A DNA stretch of 64,000 nt from Drosophila miranda (lineage: Eukaryota; Arthropoda; Insecta; Diptera; Drosophilidae): positions 11,904,001-11,968,000 of the forward strand of contig NC_046674.1 of the NCBI RefSeq assembly GCF_003369915.1, in the 5' to 3' direction. Within the stretch, counting starts at the first letter, position 1. Each line of letters opens with the position of its first letter. Positions 23,560 to 33,492 of this stretch are shown piece by piece. Under the pieces are notes generated by a model that was not told the origin of the DNA, ran no database searches, and worked only from the letters and a program-made list of their open reading frames with translations. A program made the translations under genes and the position numbers.

Positions 23560-23900
23560 TTGTTTATTCTTTTAGGAATACAAAATGCCACATTAACCGA
23601 CATTATTGGCAATAGTTAAATTTATACATTTTTTAAATAAATATAAACCATTTTTGAAAAGGTTGAGTATTTTATTATTAATTTAATTCGTCATCGATTT
23701 CGGGTGTTGCCACACTGGAAAAAGTATCATCATAGAGCGCATGACTAGGTTGTAACAAGGATACGCCAAGGAATTGTTCAGAAATCAATAATCATTTCAG
23801 TTTCAAACTTTCTTCTTAACGTGTGTTATTTTTTGTTAATAACAAAGCTGTCGCATCTCTCTGTTAGTGTAAAAAAGATATACAGATATTATATGATGCA
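23560..23900. other. Short spacer, IntS15 3' end and promoter of the next gene
   Basis: Holds the IntS15 3' UTR and a Motif 1-like TTGCCACACTGG at about 23707-23718, about 185 bases before the dipeptidase-like start codon. No ORF is present. Confidence 0.5.
23636..23641 (+). terminator. Polyadenylation signal of IntS15
   Basis: AATAAA 77 bases downstream of the IntS15 stop codon. Confidence 0.55.
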
Positions 23901-25386
23901 ATGAATCCAGTACCGAGTCGCGAATTTTTGGAAGTGCATCCGCTTCACCAGCATCAACCGCATTGCAAGCAGCAATGTTTTGTCTTTACAGAAATATCAG
24001 ATATTGAGCTTCCCGCGGAAATAACCAAGTTCGGTGGTGGCAACGAAAAGATTAGATGCAGCAATGGCGGCATTCCGTCTTACACCTCCAAAAAGGATTC
24101 CAGCAGTGAGCTATCTGGGGAGCGCCCAGAAAGGTCCCGTGGTCGAAAGATTCTGCTGGGCGTGGGCCTGGTACTCTTATGCATCGGCATGGCAGGTGGC
24201 ATTCCGTTGGCCTTACAGCTTCGGTCCTCTTCTCTGCTGGAGGCCCGCCTGTCATTCATTCGACGCTTGTTGACAGAATCGCCGCTCATTGAGGGATCCT
24301 GGAAGCCACCAGCTACGACGAACTTGAACAGCAGCAACTTGTTCGAGGTGCGCCAAAATCACATAGGCGCAGTCCTGTGGCCAATTGCTGTGCCTTGTGG
24401 TGCGCAATACCTAGACGCGGTTCAGCTAGCTCTGGAGGGCATCGATAAGGCAAAACGGATTACTGCCGCTAGCGACCTAATGCATATCGTGGAGTCGGCC
24501 GATGAAATGGAGCAAACTCATATCAGGGGCGAAGTGGCTGTTCTGATGGGCATCAGTGGGGGCCATGCTCTGGGCACAAGTCTGGCAGTTTTGCGTTCTA
24601 TTTATTTGCTGGGAGCCCGATTTGTCGCCATAACTAGCTTAGAGTGCACAACACCATGGGCAGCTGCTGCTATACGAAGGCGGGATCATCTCATAGAGGA
24701 GAATGTAACGAATTCATTTAACGAATTCGGAGAGGTGGGTACCAATCAGCAGATTATTCAGAGGAAGCCTTGCTTATCCAATTTATTGCAGAAAATGCTT
24801 CTTGAAATGAATCGCTTGGGAATGTTAGTGGAGATATCTCAACTTAGCGAGTCAGCAATGCTTACCGTTTTGCAATCTGCAAAGGCTCCGGTTCTTTTAA
24901 CAAACGCTACACCACTTTCTATCTGCAACAGCACAAGTATTGCTTCCATACCGGACCACGTGCTCAGGTGGGTGTGACTACATCATGATTTTACTTATCA
25001 GGAGTTCAGCAACAAGTACAAAATGGTTTATTTATTACAGCCTTTTGCCAGAGAATGGAGGAGTCGTTTTGCTCAACTTAGAACGGTGTGGAGATCGAAC
25101 ATTAAGCGTTCGAGAGGCAATTAATGCCATTAACTATGTGCGGAAAGTATCCGGAGTAGATCATATTGGACTTGGCGGAGCACCGAAGAGCTATGCACTT
25201 TTGCTAGCAGAGTTGGCGCGGGATAGGGTGTGGGGTAATGCTGCTATAAAAAAGCTGGTTGGTGGAAATGTTATGAGGATTTTGCGCGAAATTGAGACCT
25301 TGAAGAGCCGCTTACCATTATATGAGGAGTGGATTCCACATGAGTCAATTGAAAGCAATTCATATTGTCGCTACCCAGAGTCTTGA
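23901..25386 (+). CDS. Membrane dipeptidase-fold protein lacking metal ligands (M19 pseudoenzyme)
   Basis: Probable orthologue of D. melanogaster CG5282. Two exons (23901-24967, 25041-25386) give about 470 aa. A cytosolic N-terminus of about 80 residues precedes one membrane segment (residues 84-107, LLGVGLVLLCIGMAGGIPLA), so the topology looks type II. The rest aligns to renal dipeptidase (peptidase M19): LWPIAVPC for FWSxYxPC, MGISGGHALGTSLAVLRSIY for GVEGGHS..., LGARFVAITS, TTPWA, and NRLGMLVEISQLS for NRLGVLIDLAHVS. The HxD zinc pair is GSW here, the bridging Glu is Ser, the two later His are Gln and Asn, and the GGDFDG Asp is lost (GGAPKS). Catalysis by the usual mechanism is therefore not expected. 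The reading frame is intact, so it is not a pseudogene in the sequence sense. Confidence 0.85.
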
Positions 25387-25817
25387 AGAGCCCAAATAAG
25401 AGTAAAGATTTGTTCTCTAAAATATATTAAATTACTTTATCGAAATACCACACCCGGAATTTTATAAATTTCGTAAATAATTTAGTGAGAGGCAGAGCAG
25501 AAAAATCGTCTTTATCATGAGAAGCTGATTTACAAGCGTTTCGCTTCAATAATGGTTACAAAAGTATTATTACATTAAAAATAGTTTTATTGTTTATTAA
25601 ATAGTCTCAAACATCTTAACCAATTTCCCAAGCAAGCATATGGGGAAACCTCGAACGATTGCACCCTGTTCCTGTATTTTCTGTTCACAACAGACACTCA
25701 AACAAACTTCCAACTCAACTCTCAATATTAAGATGTGCAAACTTATTCGGGGTATTAAACAAATTCAATGAATAAAAATTAAATATTTAAAAATAATAGC
25801 CCAATGCTTATAGCCTT

Positions 25818-25858
25818 TATATTACTTTCTATCCAAGTAGTGATTTAGAGGTCAGTCG
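25818..25858 (+). promoter_or_regulatory. Candidate TATA + initiator promoter
   Basis: TATATTA at 25818-25824 is followed 36 bases later by GTCAGTCGG, matching the fly Inr TCAKTY with the A at 25854. The sequence just downstream changes to a GC-rich block. No downstream gene is recognised, so the call rests on the motifs alone. Confidence 0.35.
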
Positions 25859-25963
25859 GTCGGTTGCGCCAGCAGACTATATCCGGCAGTCCGTGAAGTG
25901 TGCAAAGCTAAAGGAGTGGGTGCGTCCCGGGTGGAGCTGAGAGAGCAGAGCTTAACCTGAGTC

Positions 25964-26098
25964 ATGAGTCGTATCAAGGGTCGTATTAGCAACGGATGCG
26001 TTTTGTGCCACACCAGGCGGCAGCAGTTATGGAACGAAGCTCGGAGTGTCTGTCGGGTTGTAGTGCCGACCCGCTGTATATCCGGAGAAGCGTTATAA
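25964..26098 (+). CDS. Candidate 44-residue ORF, unknown
   Basis: Intact ATG-to-TAA frame (starts MSRIKGRISNGCVLCHTRRQ) lying 110 bases downstream of the candidate TATA/Inr site. It has four cysteines (GCVLC and two later Cys) and many Arg residues. No signal peptide and no family recognised. It may be chance inside a non-coding transcript or the end of an unknown repeat. Confidence 0.2.
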   Translation: MSRIKGRISNGCVLCHTRRQQLWNEARSVCRVVVPTRCISGEAL

Positions 26099-26373
26099 AC
26101 GTTATAAACTCAGGGCGTTAGCTTGAAGTTCTAAAGGCGTGGAATTCAAATTCATGAGGTTAGGAAAAGAGAGTAGACGCCGAAAGTCGTAGCTCAGCCA
26201 ACTCTAGGCCGTTCGATGAGACCAAACTAAAGGAAATTAAAACGAACAAAAACGGTTCGTTACAATTTGTACAAAGATTTATATTTAATGAAAATCTGGC
26301 TAAGTAAAATACATATCGGTGTAAGATGGGTATTATAATAATATTGCTAGTGCTAGGTATTTAACTTCCATGA

Positions 26374-29300
26374 CTAATTAACATTGATCCCCGTTCGAAT
26401 ACCAAGTGTCAGAGAAATCACTTCACTCTCTGATGGCCGTTCACTAAACTCACGCTTAACAATTCTTCTCGATAATAGGTCGTCTTCTTGAGAAATGATC
26501 AATGAATTTTCGTCGGCAGCCTTTAACTCCCGTTTAACTCTAGTTGATTCGCTTTCGTCCTCATCAATCTCAAAAATGTTATTATCGGTGAATGCCAATT
26601 GGTTAATTTCCTTAAAAAAAGAGCTCTTTGCATTACGAATAGTCCTGTCGTAGCCCGGGTCACTCAAGGGCGGTAGATATGTAGCAGGAATACGACTCGT
26701 ACCTTTGTATCCGCTGTTGGGGCAACGTGGATCAATAGATCCAGGATAACAATAAGTAGGCGTTGTTGCGGGTGGCTGAGTGGAAGTAATCAAGTTATAG
26801 GAGGGTATCACAGTACTGTCCTGCTTGCAACGGGGGTCTGGCGAACCAGAGTAGCACCTAAACTTTTCTCCATCTGTTGTTACGGGCTTAGGTGTTATAG
26901 TACTAGAGGTTGGAATTTGTTTCGTTGTTGGTGGCAAATACGTTGGTGCTAGACAGTCTGGAGCTGTTGATCCCGGATAGCATCTCGGTTTTGTTGTCGA
27001 AGGTAGCTCTTGAGGGCACCGAGGATCAGTAGAACCAGGGTAACATCTTGGCTTAGGCCTCTCCGTTAGTGTTTCTATAGTTGTTGGTGGCTGGTAGGTT
27101 GCTGGTAGGCACTCAGGATCTCTTGATCCAGGATAGCACCTCGGCTTTGGTGAAATTGTTGGAGTGCGATAAGTGGAAGGCGGTAAATAGGTGGCAGGTT
27201 GACATCTGGGGTCATCTGGGTTCTCCTCGCAGCCTGCCTTTTTAGTTGTTGGCACTTTAGGACATCTTGGATCTGGAGAGCCTGGAAAGCAGTTAAGGCA
27301 GTCTGGATCTGATGAGCCAGGATAACATCTCGCCTTTGTTGTAGCTGCTGGCCTCTGAGGACATCGAGGATCAGTCGATCCTGGATAGCATTTCGGTACT
27401 TCTATAGTTATAGGAGCTCTAGTCGTCGTCGGAGCCGAGTATGTTGGGGTTCTTCTAGTTGTAGGTGGTGCGTATGTCGATGGAAGACACTCAGGATCGG
27501 ATGAGCCGGGATAGCAACGTGGCTTCAATGTCGTTGCGGGTTCTTGAGGGCATCGAGGATCGGTTGAACCTGGGAAGCACCGTGGTTTGGGTCTATCTAC
27601 TGGTGTTTTGATCGTTGTTGGAGGCAGGTAAGTTGCGGGCTGACACTCTGGATCTGATGAGCCAGGATAACATCTCGGCTTTGTTGTAGTTGCCGGCCTC
27701 TGAGGACATCGAGGATCAGTCGACCCTGGATAGCATTTCGGTACTACTATAGTTATAGGAGCTCTAGTCGTCGTCGGAGCCGAGTAAGTTGGGGTTCTTC
27801 CAGTTGTAGGTGGTGCGTATGTCGATGGAAGACACTCAGGATCGGATGAGCCGGGATAGCAACGTGGTTTCAGTGTCGATGCGGGTTCTTGAGGGCATCG
27901 AGGATCGGTTGAACCTGGGAAGCACCGTGGTTTGGGTCTATCTACTGGTGTTTTGATCGTTGTTGGAGGCAGGTAAGTTGCGGGCTGACACTCTGGATCT
28001 GATGAGCCAGGATAACAACTCGGCTTTGTTGTAACTGCCGGCCTCTGAGGACATCGAGGATCAGTCGACCCTGGATAGCATTTCGGTACTTCTATAGTTA
28101 TAGGAGCTCTAGTCGTCGTCGGAGCCGAGTAAGTTGGGGTTCTTCCAGTTGTAGGTGGTGCGTATGTCGATGGAAGACACTCAGGATCGGATGAGCCGGG
28201 ATAGCAACGTGGTTTCAGTGTCGATGCGGGTTCTTGAGGGCATCGAGGATCGGTTGAACCTGGGAAGCACCGTGGTTTGGGTCTATCTACTGGTGTTTTA
28301 ATCGTTGTTGGAGGCAGGTAAGTTGCGGGCTGACACTCTGGATCTAATGAGCCAGGATAACATCTCGGCTTTTTTGTCGTTTCGGGCTTCTGAGGACATC
28401 GAGGATCGGTAGACCCTGGGAAGCACTGTGGTTTGGGTGGGACTGTTGTTCTGATCGTTGTTGGCGGCTGGTAAGTTGCTGGTAGACACTCGGGATCTCT
28501 GGATCCAGGATAGCACCTCGGTTTAGGTGAAAGAGTTGGAGTGCGATAAGTGGAAGGCGGTAAATAGGTGGCAGGTTGACATCTGGGGTCATCTGGGTTC
28601 TCCTCGCAGCCTGCCTTTTTAGTTGTTGGCACTTTAGGACATCTTGGATCTGGAGAGCCTGGGAAGCAGTTAAGGCAGTCTGGATCTGATGAGCCAGGAT
28701 AACATCTAGGTTTTGTTGTCGTCGCGGGCCTCTGAGGACATCGAGGATCGGTTGATCCTGGATAGCATTTCGGTGTTTCTATAGTTATAGGAGCTCTAGT
28801 CGTCGTCGGAGTCGAGTAAGTTGGGGTTCTTCTAGTTGTAGGTGGCGCGTATGTCGATGGAAGACATTCAGGATCGGATGAGCCGGGATAGCAACGTGGC
28901 TTCAGTGTCGATGCGGGTTCTTGAGGGCATCGAGGATCGGTTGAACCTGGGTAACACCGTGGTTTTGGTCTATCTACTGGTGTTTTGCTCGTTGATGGCG
29001 GCAGGTAAGTTGCGGGCTGACACTCTGGATCTGATGATCCAGGATAACATCTCGGCTTTGTTGTCGTCGCGGGCCTCTGAGGACATCGAGCATCGGTCGA
29101 TCCTGGAAAGCATTTCGGTGTTTCTATAGTTATAGGAGCTCTAGTCGTCGTCGGAGCCGAGTAAGTTGGGGTTCTTCTAGTTGTAGGTGGTGCGTATGTC
29201 GATGGAAGACACTCAGGATCGGATGAGCCGGGGTAGCAACGTGGTTTCAGTGTCGATGCGGGTTCTTGAGGGCATCGAGGATCGGTTGAACCTGGGTAAC

Positions 29301-32300
29301 ACCGTGGTCTTGGTCTATCTACTGGTGTTTTGCTCGTTGATGGCGGCAGGTAAGTTGCGGGCTGACACTCTGGATCTGATGATCCAGGATAACATCTCGG
29401 CTTTGTTGTCGTCGCGGGCCTCTGAGGACATCGAGCAACGGTCGATCCTGGAAAGCATTTCGGTGTTTCTATAGTTATAGGAGCTCTAGTCGTCGTCGGA
29501 GCCGAGTAAGTTGGGGTTCTTCCAGTTGTAGGTGGTGCGTATGTCGATGGAAGACACTCAGGATCGGATGAGCCGGGATAGCAACGTGGTTTCAGTGTCG
29601 ATGCGGATTCTTGAGGGCATCGAGGATCGGTTGAACCTGGGTAACACCGTGGTTTTGGTCTATCTACTGGTGTTTTGCTCGTTGATGGCGGCAGGTAAGT
29701 TGCGGGCTGACACTCTGGATCTGATGATCCAAGATAACATCTCGGCTTTGTTGTAGTCGCGGGCCTCTGAGGACATCGAGGATCAGTCGATCCTGGATAG
29801 CATTTCGGTACTTCTATAGTTATAGGAGCTCTAGTCGTCGTCGGAGTCGAGTAAGTTGGGGTTCTTCTAGTTGTAGGTGGTGCGTATGTTGATGGAAGAC
29901 ATTCAGGATCGGATGAGCCGGGATAGCAACGTGGTTTCAGTGTCGATGCGGGTTCTTGAGGGCATCGAGGATCGGTTGAACCTGGGAAGCACCGTGGTTT
30001 GGGTCTATCTACTGGTGTTTTGATCGTTGTTGGAGGCAGGTAAGTTGCGGGCTGACACTCTGGATCTGATGAGCCAGGATAACATCTCGGCTTTGTTGTC
30101 GTTGCGGGCTTCTGAGGACATCGAGGATCGGTAGACCCTGGGAAGCACTGTGGTTTGGGTGGGACTGTTGTTCTGATCGTTGTTGGCGGCTGGTAAGTTG
30201 CTGGTAGACACTCGGGATCTCTGGATCCAGGATAGCACCTCGGCTTAGGTGAAAGAGTTGGAGTGCGATAAGTGGAAGGCGGTAAATAGGTGGCAGGTTG
30301 ACATCTGGGGTCATCTGGGTTCTCCTCGCAGCCTGCCTTTTTAGTTGTTGGCACCTTAGGACATCTTGGATCTGGAGAGCCTGGAAAGCAGTTAAGGCAG
30401 TCTGGATCTGATGAGCCAGGATAACATCTAGGTTTTGTTGTCGTCGCGGGCCTCTGAGGACATCGAGGATCAGTCGATCCTGGATAGCATTTCGGTACTT
30501 CTATAGTTATAGGAGCTCTAGTCGTCGTCGGAGCCGAGTAAGTTGGGGTTCTTCCAGTTGTAGGTGGTGCGTATGTCGATGGAAGACACTCAGGATCGGA
30601 TGAGCCGGGATAGCAACGTGGTTTCAGTGTCGATGCGGGTTCTTGAGGGCATCGAGGATCGGTTGAACCTGGGTAACACCGTGGTTTTGGTCTATCTACT
30701 GGTGTTTTGCTCGTTGATGGCGGCAGGTAAGTTGCGGGCTGACACTCTGGATCTGATGATCCAGGATAACATCTCGGCTTTGTTGTCGTCGCGGGCCTCT
30801 GAGGACATCGAGCATCGGTCGATCCTGGATAGCATTTCGGTGTTTCTATAGTTATAGGAGCTCTAGTCGTCGTCGGAGCCGAGTATGTTGGGGTTCTTCT
30901 AGTTGTAGGTGGTGCGTATGTCGATGGAAGACACTCAGGATCGGATGAGCCGGGATAGCAACGTGGTTTCAGTGTCGATGCGGGTTCTTGAGGGCATCGA
31001 GGATCGGTTGAACCTGGGAAGCACCGTGGTTTGGGTCTATCTACTGGTGTTTTGATCGTTGTTGGAGGCAGGTAAGTTGCGGGCTGACACTCTGGATCTG
31101 ATGAGCCAGGATAACATCTCGGCTTTGTTGTCGTTTCGGGCTTCTGAGGACATCGGGGATCGGTAGACCCTGGGAAGCACTGTGGTTTGGGTGCGACTGT
31201 TGTTCTGATCGTTGTTGGCGGCTGGTTAGTTGCTGGTAGACACTCGGGATCTCTGGATCCAGGATAGCACCTCGGCTTAGGTGAAAGAGTTGGAGTGCGA
31301 TAAGTGGAAGGCGGTAAATAGGTGGCAGGTTGACATCTGGGGTCATCTGGGTTCTCCTCGCAGCCTGCCTTTTTAGTTGTTGGCACTTTAGGACATCTTG
31401 GATCTGGAGAGCCTGGAAAGCAGTTAAGGCAGTCTGGATCTGATGACCCAGGATAACATCTCGGCTTTGTTGTAGTTGCCGGCCTCTGAGGACATCGAGG
31501 ATCAGTCGATCCTGGATAGCATTTCGGTACTTCTATAGTTATAGGAGCTCTAGTCGTCGTCGGAGCCGAGTATGTTGGGGTTCTTCTAGTTGTAGGTGGT
31601 GCGTATGTCGATGGAAGACACTCAGGATCGGATGAGCCGGGATAGCAACGTGGTTTCAGTGTCGATGCGGGTTCTTGAGGGCATCGAGGATCGGTTGAAC
31701 CTGGGTAACACCGTGGTCTTGGTCTATCTACTGGTGTTTTGATCGTTGTTGGAGGCAGGTAAGTTGCGGGCTGACACTCTGGATCCGATGATCCAGGATA
31801 ACATCTAGGCTTTGTTGTCGTGGCTGGCCTCTGAGGACATCGAGGATCGGTTGATCCTGGATAGCATTTCGGTGTTTCTATAGTTATAGGAGCTCTAGTC
31901 GTCGTCGGAGCCGAGTATGTTGGGGTTCTTCTAGTTGTAGGTGGTGCGTATGTCGATGGAAGACACTCAGGATCGGATGAGCCGGGATAGCAACGTGGTT
32001 TCAGTGTTGATGAGGGTTCTTGAGGGCATCGGGGATCGGTTGAACCTGGGAAGCACCGTGGTTTGGGTCTATCTACTCGTGTTTTGATCGTTGTTGGTGG
32101 TAAGTAAGTTGCGGGCTGACAGTCTGGATCTGATGATCCAGGGTAACATCTGGGCTTTGTTGTCGTTGCGGGCCTCTTACGACATCGAGCATCTGTCGAT
32201 CCTAGATAACATTCTGGTTGTTCTATGGCTATTGGCGCTTCAGTCGTTGTCTGTGGGAAGTAGGTTGTTTTTTGGCATTCTGGATCTGTAGATCCAGTGT

Positions 32301-33492
32301 AGCAGCGTGATTTGGTTGTCGTTATTGCTATTCTTGGCTTTGTTGGTGGCGAGAAAGTGGTTAAAAGACAGGCAGGATCTGCTGAGCCAGGGTAACACCT
32401 AAGCTTGGGCCCATCTGTAGGTATTTTGGTCTTTAAGCTGCTACATGAGTATTCTCTTTGACACGTTCCCTTGCATAATTCAATATCACATTTTAGATAC
32501 ACTTGGGATCGGTCGGGGAATTTAAATGCTTTGAGTGTATTATAATATGTGGAGGTAAGACTGGACCTGGACTGAGATTCCAACTTTTGCCACTCCCCAA
32601 ATATTTTTTCCTTGATAGTGCAGCCTCTTTTATCGGAGAGTTGTAACGTCTTGGTGGTTTTTGCCTCAAAGTTCATGTCATCTGAGGCATAGCACTTCAG
32701 TATGTTTACATCCCATGCTTGAGTCGAATGCTTTACATTTATGGTAAACGTTACATCGGTGCCAAGCTTCAAGGTTGTACTAATGGGCTTAATATTTGGT
32801 GGTATTCCAGTACCAATTTCCATCCAGCATTCCACTGGGCCGCTTGGGGTATCAACGGAAACTATTTCGAGCATATCAACGACAAACGGCTTGAAGTAAA
32901 CCGTTTTCTCCTGCTCCTCGCTGCGGCTACATGATACTTTTCGCGCTATATCCCAACTATTCTGAATATCTTTGTCATTTTGTATAATTAGGACGTTCTC
33001 AATTGAAGAGCATATCGAGCAGGACGGCTTACTGCCGCAACCGTCATAAGGCACATTGAATATAAATTTTCTGTCTCCATTATTGGCAGCCACGTAGCTA
33101 ATGGAATCAAATATAGTACATTAGATAATAGGTATGTGCAGCCCTAAAACTTTACATACGTGCATTTGGGATCATTGTAGTATCCCTGACTGTAAATAAT
33201 TCCGTTAAAGTTTTCTAAAAAGTCTACTTCCACCGTCATGCCATTTCCTTGGTCGCATTTAACATCAATCTTTTCAATATTTTGAGCCGACAAAGATGTC
33301 TCACTATTAAATGTGGGCGTAGAGTAGCTTAAGACATCATTAAGAGAATCATCATTGTTTAGATCCGTCCCTGAAGTAATGACCTTCAAAATAATAAAGA
33401 ATCGTAATATCCGTTTGGAAAATAGTATTACTTTTTATTAATATACATACCACTATTAGCGTCCATATAAAAACGTAGCCAATGTTGGCCAT
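26374..33492 (-). CDS. Giant secreted ZP-domain protein with mucin-like Cys/Pro/Thr repeats
   Basis: Three exons, 33451-33492, 33160-33383 and 26374-33097, join in phase to about 2329 aa. The start MANIGYVFIWTLIVVVITSG is a clear signal peptide; an upstream TTACAG suggests a non-coding 5' exon. Residues about 50-300 form a zona pellucida (ZP) domain: KIDVKCDQGNGMTVEVDF at its start, CWMEIGTG, VNILKCYASDD, GCTIKEKIFGEW and VYLKCDIELCKGTC near its end. ZP domains polymerise in the apical extracellular matrix. The following roughly 1,900 residues are built from C[YF]PGSxDPxC motifs in Pro/Thr-rich linkers, likely heavily O-glycosylated. The last 80 residues are acidic and carry two dibasic sites (TRVKRE, RIVKRE). 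No C-terminal membrane segment is seen, unlike many fly ZP proteins. The D. melanogaster orthologue was not recognised with confidence. Confidence 0.85.
26710..32410 (-). repeat. 345-bp tandem array coding for CYPGS repeats, with higher-order units
   Basis: The basic unit is 115 codons: four CxPGSxDxxC motifs alternating long linkers (STYAPPTTRRTPTYSAP.., ATYLPPTTIKTP..) and short linkers (PQRPATTTKP, PQEPASTLKP). A variant insert with LNCFPGSPDPRCPK and AGCEENPDDPRC occurs four times, around 27200, 28580, 30300 and 31330. Spacing between the inserts is 1377, 1722 and 1032 bases, each a multiple of 345 minus 3. Units are nearly identical in DNA, including third positions, which points to recent unequal exchange or gene conversion. 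Confidence 0.92.

Larger units (their letters stand above)
25387..26373. other. Spacer between the dipeptidase-like gene and the ZP gene
   Basis: The left part is AT-rich 3' UTR (ATTAAA at about 25425). The block 25850-26190 is noticeably more GC-rich than its surroundings, starts at a TATA+Inr-like site and carries a 44-codon ORF. The right end should be the 3' UTR of the minus-strand ZP gene. Confidence 0.5.

Noticed and set aside
28842-30851. Several plus-strand ORFs of 74-95 codons, 345 bases apart, with identical sequence
   Set aside because: They are antisense shadows of the ZP-mucin array; the repeat simply propagates a stop-free frame.
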